64,000 nt of DNA, from positions 124,001 to 188,000 of the forward strand of contig CAZEWN010000001.1 in assembly GCA_964516135.1 (NCBI GenBank), written 5' to 3'. Shown here in pieces: positions 1 to 7,578 of the stretch. Under the pieces are notes generated by a model. That model worked only from the letters and a program-made list of their open reading frames with translations. It was not told the DNA's origin and did not search any database. Source of the DNA: 34-65-8 sp964516135 (GTDB lineage Bacteria > Pseudomonadota > Alphaproteobacteria > Sphingomonadales > Sphingomonadaceae). The position numbers and the translations under genes are program-made. Each line of letters opens with the position of its first letter. The first letter of the stretch is position 1.

Positions 1-550
1 TCCAGTGCAGAGCATCGATCACGGTATTGCCAGTCACGTGGATCGTGTCGGCGGCGACGTTCTCGCGCCGCAGGGCGGCCGCCGCCGTTTCCGTGGGGGC
101 GAAATGGAGCGCAGCGATGCTGCCCACGATCTTGCGGTTCACCTCCTCGGGCCAGGGATGGTGGATGTTTCCACTCCGCAGGCCCGCCTCGACGTGCGCC
201 ACCGGCACCTTGCGGTAATAGGCCGCGATCGCGCCCGCCATCGCCGTGGCGGTATCGCCCTGGACCACGATCCAATCGGGCTGCTCCGCATCGATCACCC
301 GGCCGATGCCAGTCAGCAGCGCGGCGGTCAGCGCGTCGAGCGACTGGTCCGGCTGCATCAGGTCGAGATCGTGATGTGGGACAACGCTGGCGATGTCGAG
401 GACCTGATCGAGCATGCCGCGATGCTGGCCCGACACGCACACCCGGCCCACGAACCGCTCATCCGCATCGAGCGCATGGACAAGGGGGAACAGCTTTATC
501 GCCTCGGGGCGAGTGCCGAAAACGGTCAGGATCTTGCGCGGCGCGGTCAT
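1..550 (-). CDS. wecB: UDP-N-acetylglucosamine 2-epimerase (non-hydrolysing), N-terminal part
   Basis: Interconverts UDP-GlcNAc and UDP-ManNAc in the cytoplasm, feeding surface polysaccharide synthesis. The reverse strand from the ATG at 550 reads about 183 residues before the window edge cuts the gene. It shows the family signature FGTRPEAIK at residues 11-19, a GQHR motif near residue 42, QGDT near residue 98, HVEAGLR near residue 119 and VTGNTVID at the cut end. The family is usually 370-380 residues, so roughly the first half is present. It is the last gene of a leftward run, 35 bases after the small secreted protein. A UDP-glucuronate-type epimerase lies 3 kb away, so two sugar-nucleotide genes flank this block. 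Identification is firm; the C-terminus is not visible. Confidence 0.95.
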   Translation of the reverse strand, partial: MTAPRKILTVFGTRPEAIKLFPLVHALDADERFVGRVCVSGQHRGMLDQVLDIASVVPHHDLDLMQPDQSLDALTAALLTGIGRVIDAEQPDWIVVQGDTATAMAGAIAAYYRKVPVAHVEAGLRSGNIHHPWPEEVNRKIVGSIAALHFAPTETAAAALRRENVAADTIHVTGNTVIDALHW

Positions 551-585
551 GCCCGCCGCTCTAGCGCGACAGGGTTAACGGGCTC

Positions 586-1170
586 TCAGTTTTCAGGCTG
601 CTGCATGATGGGTTCGGCGTCGGGACTGGGAAGCGGAGCCGTTTCCCCGGGGGTGGCGGCGTTGCGCTCCCGCTCCAGCCGCTCCATGTACTCGCGCTCG
701 ATTGCCTCCACGCGTGCCTGCTCCTCGGCGGCAGTGGCATCGATTGTTGCGAGGCGATCGGCGCGCGCGGCGGCGATCAGCTCGCTGAAGCGCACCTCGG
801 CGCCTTCTGCGCGGTCGCCGTAAGCCTGCTCGATCAATTGCTGGGTACAGCCGGTGAAGCCGCCGGCACCGGCGGGTGAACACGAAAACGCACCGAAAGC
901 GCCGATCATTTCGAGTTTCTCGACCCGCCGGGTCCAGGCGGTGTTGGCCGGATCATCGCTGAAGCGCAACGTGGGCGGAATGCGAAAGCGCTCCTCCTCG
1001 GGCAAGCGCGCGACAACGCAGATTTCACCACCAGGGCAGGTCGGCGCCGCATCGTCGCCATAAACGATCGACATCCGCACGTCGTCGCCCCCATCATCCT
1101 GCGCGGCGAGCGGGGCCGCGAACAGCGCGGCACTGGTGGCGGCAAGGCTGACGACAAGGAGACGTTTCAT
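586..1170 (-). CDS. Hypothetical secreted protein with charged coiled C-terminus
   Basis: I do not recognise this family. From the ATG at 1170 it gives 194 residues; an in-frame ATG at 1182 would add four. The start MKRLLVVSL followed by a small hydrophobic stretch ending in PLAAQ is a clear Sec signal peptide, so the product is probably periplasmic. The middle holds three to four cysteines (CPGGEIC, FSCSP, GCTQQL) that could form disulfides. The last third is rich in Glu and Arg and likely helical. It follows coq7 and dsbB on the same strand, and the nearby disulfide-forming DsbB is compatible with a cysteine-containing exported protein, though that link is inference. Function unknown. Confidence 0.75.
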   Translation of the reverse strand: MKRLLVVSLAATSAALFAAPLAAQDDGGDDVRMSIVYGDDAAPTCPGGEICVVARLPEEERFRIPPTLRFSDDPANTAWTRRVEKLEMIGAFGAFSCSPAGAGGFTGCTQQLIEQAYGDRAEGAEVRFSELIAAARADRLATIDATAAEEQARVEAIEREYMERLERERNAATPGETAPLPSPDAEPIMQQPEN

Positions 1171-1264
1171 CTTGGTTCCCATTTCGCTGGTCGGCGGCCC
1201 TGCATTAGGCGCGCCAACCGGTGAACTCCATATGAAGCGTGCGACCCGCACAGGCGGTTCCCGA

Positions 1265-1786
1265 TCAGACCCGCTCGGACAGGCGGATCGCCAGTCGGCA
1301 ACCCAGCCGGATCGCACCTGACAGCAGGGGATAGGCGGGCGCGCGCTCGGCCCCGGCGGCAAGCGCAGCGTCGCGATGGTCGCGCTCGTCCTCGCGGAAA
1401 TCCTCCACCATTGCCGCCAGTTCGGGATCGGCACCGGTCTGCGCAAGTTCATCGAGCTGCGCCGAATAGTGCCGGTCGATCTCTTCCTCGACCGCGGCGG
1501 TGCAGGCCATTGCTGCTTCCGGCCCGAGCAGGGCTGTGCCGGCGCCCAAGGCATATCCCGCCATCGACCAGAACGGCTGCAACAAGGTGGGTCGCACACC
1601 CCTGCGCGCCATCAATGCGTCGAATTTGGCACGATGGCCGGCCTCCTGTTCCGCCATCGCGCGAATTTCGGCGGACAGCGGATGACGATCGCCCATCACC
1701 GCGAGCTGACCCGCGTAGATGCGCGTGGCGCCATATTCGCCGGCCTGGTCGACCCGGATCATCCGTTCAACATCAGCGCGGTTCAA
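1265..1786 (-). CDS. coq7: Coq7-type demethoxyubiquinone hydroxylase
   Basis: Di-iron monooxygenase that hydroxylates demethoxyubiquinol late in ubiquinone synthesis, at the inner face of the cytoplasmic membrane. The 173-residue product has both halves of the carboxylate di-iron site: E17 in the GEYGA motif with E48xxH51, then the second helical pair EEEID around residue 99 and EDERDH near residue 131. Length fits the bacterial family. The start codon overlaps the dsbB stop as ATGA, so the two are translationally coupled. DsbB passes its electrons to quinone, which makes the pairing with a quinone-synthesis enzyme sensible, although this is inference. Confidence 0.94.
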   Translation of the reverse strand: MNRADVERMIRVDQAGEYGATRIYAGQLAVMGDRHPLSAEIRAMAEQEAGHRAKFDALMARRGVRPTLLQPFWSMAGYALGAGTALLGPEAAMACTAAVEEEIDRHYSAQLDELAQTGADPELAAMVEDFREDERDHRDAALAAGAERAPAYPLLSGAIRLGCRLAIRLSERV

Positions 1787-2259
1787 GCATACCTCCGATC
1801 ACGGGCCAGCAAGGCCAGGATTGCCAACCCGCCGAGCGTCGAGACAATGAAATTCCATCCAGCGAGCGACACCCCGAGCAGGTCCCACGGTGCGACGTCG
1901 CAGCGGATCAACGGCGCGGCAAGGATATTCTCCAGCGCATCGCCGCCCCCGCCGACCGAGGTGGCACAGCCGGTGACCCCCTGCCACCAGCCATATTCCA
2001 CACCAGCGTGAAAACCGCCGATGAGCCCTGAGCCGACGATCGCGATCGCCGCCAGCCCCAGCCACAGGCGATTCGGAGCGAGGCGCGTGGACACCAGCGC
2101 CAACGCCAGCGCAGCAAAGTGCGGATAGCGCTGCCACCAGCACATCTCGCACGGATAGAGGCCGAACCCGTACTGCGACAGATAGGCCCCGCCGAGCAGC
2201 AGCGCGGGCAGGCCAAGCGCCAGTCGCTGGGCCAGTCGGCCCGGTGGGCTGGTCATCAT
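1783..2259 (-). CDS. dsbB: Disulfide bond formation protein DsbB family
   Basis: Inner-membrane protein that reoxidises periplasmic thiol oxidases and hands the electrons to quinone. From tandem ATGs at 2259/2256 it gives about 158 residues, starting 16 bases after the S41 protease stop; an upstream extension would run into that gene. Four hydrophobic segments are visible. The first periplasmic loop carries the CxxC pair (LYPCEMCWWQR, residues 36-39), and the second pair is a Cys after the GWWQG motif and another about 24 residues on. The CWWQR stretch is characteristic of the family. It overlaps coq7 by four bases. A DsbA partner is not in the window. Confidence 0.93.
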   Translation of the reverse strand: MMTSPPGRLAQRLALGLPALLLGGAYLSQYGFGLYPCEMCWWQRYPHFAALALALVSTRLAPNRLWLGLAAIAIVGSGLIGGFHAGVEYGWWQGVTGCATSVGGGGDALENILAAPLIRCDVAPWDLLGVSLAGWNFIVSTLGGLAILALLARDRRYA

Positions 2260-2275
2260 CTGCCGCAAGATCGCA

Positions 2276-3613
2276 TCAGTTGCGGCGCGCCACCGCGGGA
2301 GCGGCGGTACGGCGCAAGGTCCGCAAGGCATAATCGAGCTGGAAGTCATCGACGCCTTGCTCCTTGAGCTGCGCCGCGGTCAGCTTGAAGCGCGGGTCGG
2401 CACTGCGATCCTGTTCCATTTCCTCGTCCTTGAGCGCAGCCTCGTTGACCAGGTGCCCCCGCAAATCGGCCTCGCGCAACTGAAACCTCGCGCGCTTTTC
2501 CAGATCGGGGTCGGATAGCTGCGGCACCGTGATGTCGGGCTTGATCCCGCCTTCCTGCACCGCCTTGCCCGCCGGAGTGAAATAGCGTGCGGTGGTGAGC
2601 TTGAGAGCGGCATCGCGGCCCAGGGGCAGCAGTGTTTGGACACTGCCCTTCCCGAAACTGCGCTCGCCCATGATCACTGCGCGGCGATGATCCTGCAGCG
2701 CCCCGGCGACGATCTCGCTCGCCGAAGCGGAACCGGCGTCGATCAGCACGATCATCGGAACGCCTTCGGCGATCTCGCCGCGATAAACCGTTTCGGCATC
2801 GTAAAGCAGCGATTCGCCGTCGGCGCGGCCCCGCTGGGACACGATGCGACCCTTGTCGAGGAACAGGTCGCTGAGCGCCACCGCCTCGTCAAGCGAGCCG
2901 CCCGGGTTGGCCCGCAGGTCGAGCACCAATCCGCCGACCCGCCCGCCAGCCTGCGTTTGAAGCGCCTTCCATGCCGAAAACACATCCGCACCGACATCGC
3001 GCGAGAATTCGTTGACGGTGATGACGCCAACATTACCGCTCATCAGTTCGTGCGTGACGGGTTCAAGGTCGATCACGCCGCGCGTTACCGTAACATCGAA
3101 TGGCTCGTCGCGGCCGCTTCGGAAGATGGTCAGCCGAATGCTCGTGCCGGCCGCGCCGCGCATTCGCGCCACCGCCTCATCAAGGTCGCCGCCATAGATC
3201 AATTCACCATCGAGGTGGGTGATGTAATCGCCCGCCTTGATGCCTGCCTCCATCGCCGGGCTGCCCCGAAACGGCGAGATCACCTTGACCGCGCCATCCT
3301 CCATCTGGACCGAAAGGCCGAGGCCCGAGTAATTGCCATCGATCATCGTTTCGAGCCGCTGCAAATCGCCGCCGTCAAGGTAGGCCGAATGCGGATCGAG
3401 CGCGGCCAGCATGCCGTCGATGGCGCCACGGATCAGTTTCTCGTCCTCGACCGGCTCGACATAGCTGGCCTTGACGCGCTGATAGACCGCGAACAGTTTG
3501 GCAAACTCGGGGCCGACACGCCCGTCGACTTGCGCCATCCCGGCGGTGGTCGCGGGGATCAGCGCAACCGCGGTTACCAGCGCGGCGGTATGAAGCAGGG
3601 CGGCGATTTTCAT
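2276..3613 (-). CDS. ctpA: S41 family carboxy-terminal processing peptidase
   Basis: Periplasmic serine protease of the C-terminal processing family (PDZ plus S41 catalytic core). The ATG at 3613 is preferred over the GTG at 3619 because an AGGAGG box at 3623-3628 sits nine bases from the ATG but only three from the GTG. The 445-residue product has a signal peptide (residues 1-29), a PDZ domain around residues 90-170 and the catalytic core. The nucleophile lies in GSASASEIVAG and the general-base lysine in GERSFGKGS. In alphaproteobacteria this gene often follows an EnvC-like gene; here a rightward epimerase gene separates the two. Together with EnvC it suggests a cell-wall processing function. 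Confidence 0.93.
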   Translation of the reverse strand: MKIAALLHTAALVTAVALIPATTAGMAQVDGRVGPEFAKLFAVYQRVKASYVEPVEDEKLIRGAIDGMLAALDPHSAYLDGGDLQRLETMIDGNYSGLGLSVQMEDGAVKVISPFRGSPAMEAGIKAGDYITHLDGELIYGGDLDEAVARMRGAAGTSIRLTIFRSGRDEPFDVTVTRGVIDLEPVTHELMSGNVGVITVNEFSRDVGADVFSAWKALQTQAGGRVGGLVLDLRANPGGSLDEAVALSDLFLDKGRIVSQRGRADGESLLYDAETVYRGEIAEGVPMIVLIDAGSASASEIVAGALQDHRRAVIMGERSFGKGSVQTLLPLGRDAALKLTTARYFTPAGKAVQEGGIKPDITVPQLSDPDLEKRARFQLREADLRGHLVNEAALKDEEMEQDRSADPRFKLTAAQLKEQGVDDFQLDYALRTLRRTAAPAVARRN

Positions 3614-3738
3614 GGGCACGTGCCTCCTAGAACGGCGGATGTATCGCGCGCCGGTCCTTAATGCCAGATGAGGATTGAGCGGGCCGAGACAACATCATCG
3701 CCGGTCCAAACACCTTGTGATAACCCCCCAAGACTAAA

Positions 3739-3743
3739 GGGGG
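3739..3743 (+). other. Right arm of a C5/G5 hairpin in the ctpA-epimerase divergent gap
   Basis: A run of C at 3725-3729 can pair with the run of G at 3739-3743 around a nine-base loop. There is no T-tract, so it is not a convincing terminator. It lies in the presumed 5' leader of the epimerase mRNA. The rest of the 162-base gap (3614-3775) holds the ctpA ribosome-binding site and nothing else I can name. Confidence 0.3.
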
Positions 3744-3775
3744 CACGGCAATGCGTGAACGAAACGGGTGACAAC

Positions 3776-4774
3776 GTGCATGTACTGGTAACCGGCGCGG
3801 CAGGGTTCATTGGCGCGGCGGTCGCACGGCGGATGCTGTGCGAAGGCCATACGGTCGTCGGCATCGACAACCTGAACGATTACTACAGCGTCCAGTTAAA
3901 GCGCGACCGGCTGGCCGCGCTGGAGCAGGAATCCCGGGGTTCGTTTCACTTTCATGCAATCGACATCGCGGAGATGGCGCCGATCGACGCCGCGCTCGGA
4001 AGGCAGCAAATCGATTGCGTGATCCATCTGGGCGCACAAGCGGGTGTCCGATATTCGCTTGAAAACCCCGCAGCTTACATTCGCTCCAACTTGGTCGGCC
4101 ATGCCAATATCCTGGAATTTGCCCGACAGCGGCAGATCGCGCATACGGTGTATGCCAGTTCGTCGTCGGTCTATGGCGATCGGCCAACTACCCCCTTCCG
4201 GGAAGAAGATCGCGCCGATCGCCCCGTATCACTCTATGCGGCGACCAAACGTGCGGACGAACTGTTGAGCGAGAGCTACGCGCACCTCTATCGCCTGCCG
4301 CTGACCGGCCTGCGTTTCTTCACCGTGTATGGGCCCTGGGGCCGCCCAGACATGATGCCCTGGCTCTTCACCGCGAAAATCCTGGCGGGAGACACGATCC
4401 AGGTATTCAATGGCGGAGCGATGCATCGCGATTTCACCTATATCGACGATATCGTCGCGGGGATCTTGGCCTGTGCCGCATCGCCCCCGCAGGATGACGG
4501 GCGCATGAAGCCGGGCGGTAGCGCGGCACCCCATGCGGTATACAACATCGGCAACAATCGCCCCGAACATCTGATGGATGTGCTGCGGGTCATCGAGCGG
4601 GCGTGCGACAAGGCCGCACGGATCGAGTTCCTGCCAATGCAACCTGGCGATGTTCCACGTACGTTTGCCGATATCAGCGCCATGAAGCGCGACTTCGGCT
4701 ATCAGCCCACGACGCTAATCGACGAAGGCTTCCCTCGGTTTGTCAAATGGTACCGAGAATACCACGGGATTTGA
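3776..4774 (+). CDS. UDP-glucuronate 4-epimerase-like NAD-dependent epimerase
   Basis: Extended short-chain dehydrogenase converting one UDP-sugar epimer into another; the closest fit is UDP-glucuronate 4-epimerase (LpsL/CapI type), which supplies UDP-galacturonate for surface polysaccharide. The GTG at 3776 starts directly before the nucleotide-binding strand (VHVLVTGAAGFIG, Rossmann GxxGxxG); in-frame upstream starts exist at 3755 and 3668 but add low-complexity residues. Key features are NDYYS near residue 32, the SSSSVYG segment, the catalytic YAATK motif and RDFTYIDD. Length is about 332, normal for the family. It is the only rightward gene in a 9-kb leftward block and ends nine bases from the EnvC-like gene with no terminator visible. 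Confidence 0.88.
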   Translation: MHVLVTGAAGFIGAAVARRMLCEGHTVVGIDNLNDYYSVQLKRDRLAALEQESRGSFHFHAIDIAEMAPIDAALGRQQIDCVIHLGAQAGVRYSLENPAAYIRSNLVGHANILEFARQRQIAHTVYASSSSVYGDRPTTPFREEDRADRPVSLYAATKRADELLSESYAHLYRLPLTGLRFFTVYGPWGRPDMMPWLFTAKILAGDTIQVFNGGAMHRDFTYIDDIVAGILACAASPPQDDGRMKPGGSAAPHAVYNIGNNRPEHLMDVLRVIERACDKAARIEFLPMQPGDVPRTFADISAMKRDFGYQPTTLIDEGFPRFVKWYREYHGI

Positions 4775-4783
4775 TGGCGGCGG

Positions 4784-5998
4784 TTAAGCGCTGATCAGAT
4801 CGAGCGGGTTTACCGGCTGTCCCGACCGCCGCAATTCAAGCGAAACGAGCGGCTGGTTCGATCCGGCCACCCCCATTGGCGCGCCACCGACCAGCGTGTC
4901 GCCCACCGCGACATCGAGCCGCGCGAGACCGGTGACCAGGCTCGTCCAGCCGTTTGCGTGCTCGACAATCACGATCCGGCCGTAACCCCGAAAAGGGCCC
5001 GCGTAAGCGACACGGCCCGCGGCTGGGGCGGTTACCTGCGCGCTGGGGCGCGGGGCGATAGCGATGCCTTGGCTGAGGGTTCCGCCCGGCGTCATGGCGC
5101 CAAAACCGCTCGCCAGGCGTCCGGCGACAGGCAAGGTGTAATCGACGGGTGCGCCAGTGCGGGGCGCGCGTGGCGCCGTGGCGGTCACCCGCGCAGCACG
5201 TGGATCTCGAGGGCGCGGGATCGGCCCTTCCAGCGCGGCAAGCTCCGCGCGCAGGCTGCCGGCGGCGTCCAGGCGGTCCACCAGCATGTCGAGATCGCGG
5301 GCCTGTTCCGCAAGCGCTAGCGCGCGCTCGTTCTCCCGCGCGGCGGCGCCACCGACCCGGCGGGACGCCAGCCGCTGCTGCGTTTCCAGCGCCGCCAGCC
5401 GATCGCGCCGTTCGGCCAGCTCACCCTCGTTGCGGTCGAACACCGCGAGCGCCTGACGCGCCTCTGCCTCCAGCCGTTCGGCGCGATCGATTTCCGCGCG
5501 GACGACAGCGGTGCGCTCGCGAACCTGCGGTATCGTGGCTTCGATCAGTGCGCGCAGATAAACGGTTTCGCGCAAGGATCCCGGTCGCAAGGCCGAAAGC
5601 ATCAGCGGTCGGCGCGCGAGTTTCTGCAAGGACGCCGCCAGCCGCACCAGTGGTTCGCGCCGTTCGGCGAGGCGGCGCTGCAAGATGGCGCGCTGCCCGT
5701 CGATGAGGGCGATGCGTGCCTCGGCCGCTGCCATTCCGGCCTCGGCCTGCTGGATGCGCGCGGCTAGCGCGGCTGCTTCGCGCGCGGTTTTTTCAGCGGC
5801 CTGGGTGGCGGCGCGCGCCTCGCGCTCCAGCCGCATGCCGCGAAGCTCCGCTTCCGTGGCCTGTTTCTGCGCGCGGTTCAGCGCGGCGCGTGCGCCCTCC
5901 GGCCCATCCAGGGCGGGCGCACGCTGGGCGATCGCCGCGACGGCCCCCAGCCCGCCGACCAGGATCGTGGCCCGAACGATGTTTCGAAGCGACGTCAT
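4784..5998 (-). CDS. EnvC-like murein hydrolase activator with degenerate LytM domain
   Basis: Probably a periplasmic activator of amidases at the division site, like EnvC. The 404-residue protein has an N-terminal hydrophobic export segment (residues 7-25), a long Ala/Glu/Arg-rich coiled coil (residues 35-240) and a C-terminal M23/LytM fold from about residue 290. The usual zinc ligands are missing: the HxGxD position reads SQGIAIAP, and the normal HxH/HFE position reads SLELR. Loss of zinc ligands is the hallmark of EnvC/NlpD-type activators rather than active peptidases. It follows rlmH by five bases on the same strand, so it belongs to the rsfS-rlmH run. Confidence 0.88.
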   Translation of the reverse strand: MTSLRNIVRATILVGGLGAVAAIAQRAPALDGPEGARAALNRAQKQATEAELRGMRLEREARAATQAAEKTAREAAALAARIQQAEAGMAAAEARIALIDGQRAILQRRLAERREPLVRLAASLQKLARRPLMLSALRPGSLRETVYLRALIEATIPQVRERTAVVRAEIDRAERLEAEARQALAVFDRNEGELAERRDRLAALETQQRLASRRVGGAAARENERALALAEQARDLDMLVDRLDAAGSLRAELAALEGPIPRPRDPRAARVTATAPRAPRTGAPVDYTLPVAGRLASGFGAMTPGGTLSQGIAIAPRPSAQVTAPAAGRVAYAGPFRGYGRIVIVEHANGWTSLVTGLARLDVAVGDTLVGGAPMGVAGSNQPLVSLELRRSGQPVNPLDLISA

Positions 5999-6003
5999 GG
6001 CCG

Positions 6004-6426
6004 CTACCCTGCCCGATGATAGGGATGACCGGCAAGGATGGCGGTCGCGCGATAGAGCTGTTCCATCAGCATCGCGCGCGCGAGCAGGTGCGGCCAGGTC
6101 GCCGATCCGTAGCCGAGCAACAGGTCGGCCTCGCGCCTGGCCGCATCGCCATGGCCATCGGCCGCGCCGATGAGGAACCGTGCCTCGCGCACCCCGTCGT
6201 CGCGCCAGCGACCGAGGATCGCCGCGAATTGCTCGGACGACAGATCACGCCCCCGCTCATCAAGCAGCACCGTGCGCAGCGGCACTAGCGAATCGCCTGG
6301 CTTGCCGCCGATTTCGGGCAACTCAGTCAGCCGCAGCGGCCAAGTGATGCGCCGTTCATAGCGGGCGACGAGTTCGCCTTCGGGCGTGCGGGCGATCTTG
6401 CCACGCGCGATTACATGAAGGAGCAT
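6004..6426 (-). CDS. rlmH: 23S rRNA pseudouridine-1915 N3-methyltransferase
   Basis: SPOUT methyltransferase acting on pseudouridine 1915 of helix 69 in 70S ribosomes. The 140-residue product has the family length. It carries the SAM-binding loop IGAADGHG (residues 86-93), the LDERG motif near residue 56 and the conserved C-terminal HPYHR. It lies 17 bases downstream of rsfS, the common bacterial pairing of two ribosome-associated functions, and 5 bases upstream of the EnvC-like gene. Confidence 0.95.
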   Translation of the reverse strand: MLLHVIARGKIARTPEGELVARYERRITWPLRLTELPEIGGKPGDSLVPLRTVLLDERGRDLSSEQFAAILGRWRDDGVREARFLIGAADGHGDAARREADLLLGYGSATWPHLLARAMLMEQLYRATAILAGHPYHRAG

Positions 6427-6443
6427 GCGCGCCGCCCCGCGCG

Positions 6444-6860
6444 TCAGGCGGTCCCGGCGACCGGCGATGCATCACCGAAGGCCCACATGCGCTCGAGGTT
6501 GTAGAAGCTACGCACTTCCGGGCGGAACAGATGCACGACGACATCACCCGCGTCGAGCAGAACCCAGTCGGCCGCGGGCAGACCTTCGAGCCGCACCGGA
6601 CCGAAACCGGCCTGTTTGACCTTTTCGGCCAGCTTCTGGGCCATGGCCGCGACCTGACGCGTCGATCGACCCGAAGCAATCACCATGTGATCGGCGATGC
6701 TAGACTTGCCCGCGAGTGAAATCGAGACGAGTTCCTGGGCCTGGTCATCCTCGAGCTGGTCGATTACCAGCGCGTGGAGCGAGCCCGGTTCGGTCGCGAT
6801 CGGTTCGGCGGGCGCGGCAATGCCGCTGGCGGATGAATTGGTGGTGGGCGCCGGATTCAT
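6444..6860 (-). CDS. rsfS: Ribosome silencing factor
   Basis: RsfS binds ribosomal protein uL14 and blocks subunit joining when nutrients are short. The product has 138 residues, with a low-complexity N-terminal tail of about 25 residues before the conserved domain. Diagnostic segments are KSSIADHMVIASGRSTRQV (residues 52-70), DWVLLDAGDVVVHLF and the FYNLERMW motif that ends most family members. It sits between nadD (67 bases upstream) and rlmH, a widely conserved order. Confidence 0.95.
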   Translation of the reverse strand: MNPAPTTNSSASGIAAPAEPIATEPGSLHALVIDQLEDDQAQELVSISLAGKSSIADHMVIASGRSTRQVAAMAQKLAEKVKQAGFGPVRLEGLPAADWVLLDAGDVVVHLFRPEVRSFYNLERMWAFGDASPVAGTA

Positions 6861-6927
6861 GGGCGGGTGCGATGCTCCTGTGGCAGTGTGCCGGGCGAGC
6901 GGCGATGAACGAGGCGCGCGCCGCGCC

Positions 6928-7578
6928 TCACGAATGTTCGCTGCTCGGAATGAGGCGACGGGTCAGCTGATCGCGCATGGTCACCGTGGCATGGCGATCC
7001 GCCCAGTCAGGATCGGCGCGGCGGATGTCGGTCGCCGAGCGGCTGTCGGGGTCAAAACGCAGTATCACCAGTGCCGGCGCGCTCCTGTCGCTAGCTTCGG
7101 TCAGACTGGCGGGCGACATTCGGTATCGCCGGAGCCAGGCCATCGCGGGGCTCGCGACGGCATGGGCATCATAGCCCGGCCGTGCGATCACCGCAATCGG
7201 CATGGTCCGCGCGATCCTCCGCCAGTCGCGCCACAGGTGGAACTGGACGAGATTGTCCGAACCCATCAGCCAGACGAACTCGCGGCGCGGAAACCTGCCG
7301 ACGAGCGCGCGGAGCGTATCGGCTGTATAACGAGTGCCGAGCTCGCGTTCGATCGCGGTGACCCGAATCGGCGCGCGCCGCGCTTGCTCCCGCGCCGAGG
7401 CCATTCGCGCCGCGAGCGGGGCCATTCCGGCGCTGGGCTTCAACGGGTTGCCCGGCGAAACCAGCCACCAAACTTCATCCAGCCCCAGTGCCCGCAGCGC
7501 GAACAGGGTGATACGCCGGTGGCCGCCATGGGCGGGATTAAAGCTGCCGCCCAGGAGCCCGGTACGGACCGCCCTCAC
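6928..7578 (-). CDS. nadD: Nicotinate-nucleotide adenylyltransferase
   Basis: Adenylates nicotinate mononucleotide in NAD synthesis. The protein starts with the nucleotidyltransferase signature GLLGGSFNPAHGGH (a class I HxGH motif) and carries the second motif ISSTDIR in the form SRSATDIRR. The GTG at 7578 gives about 216 residues, overlaps the proA stop as GTGA and puts the core motif at the usual distance from the N-terminus. An ATG at 7611 would add eleven residues inside proA and cannot be ruled out. Placement between proA and rsfS is typical of the order. Confidence 0.93.
   Translation of the reverse strand: MRAVRTGLLGGSFNPAHGGHRRITLFALRALGLDEVWWLVSPGNPLKPSAGMAPLAARMASAREQARRAPIRVTAIERELGTRYTADTLRALVGRFPRREFVWLMGSDNLVQFHLWRDWRRIARTMPIAVIARPGYDAHAVASPAMAWLRRYRMSPASLTEASDRSAPALVILRFDPDSRSATDIRRADPDWADRHATVTMRDQLTRRLIPSSEHS

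Noticed and set aside
34..46. Possible parS-like sequence TCACGTGGA in the wecB region
   Set aside because: Only about nine of 14 core positions match, and it lies 40 kb from the other sites.
3724..3743. C-run/G-run hairpin as an intrinsic terminator
   Set aside because: No T-tract follows and the nearest upstream gene on that strand is absent; kept only as a low-confidence structure.
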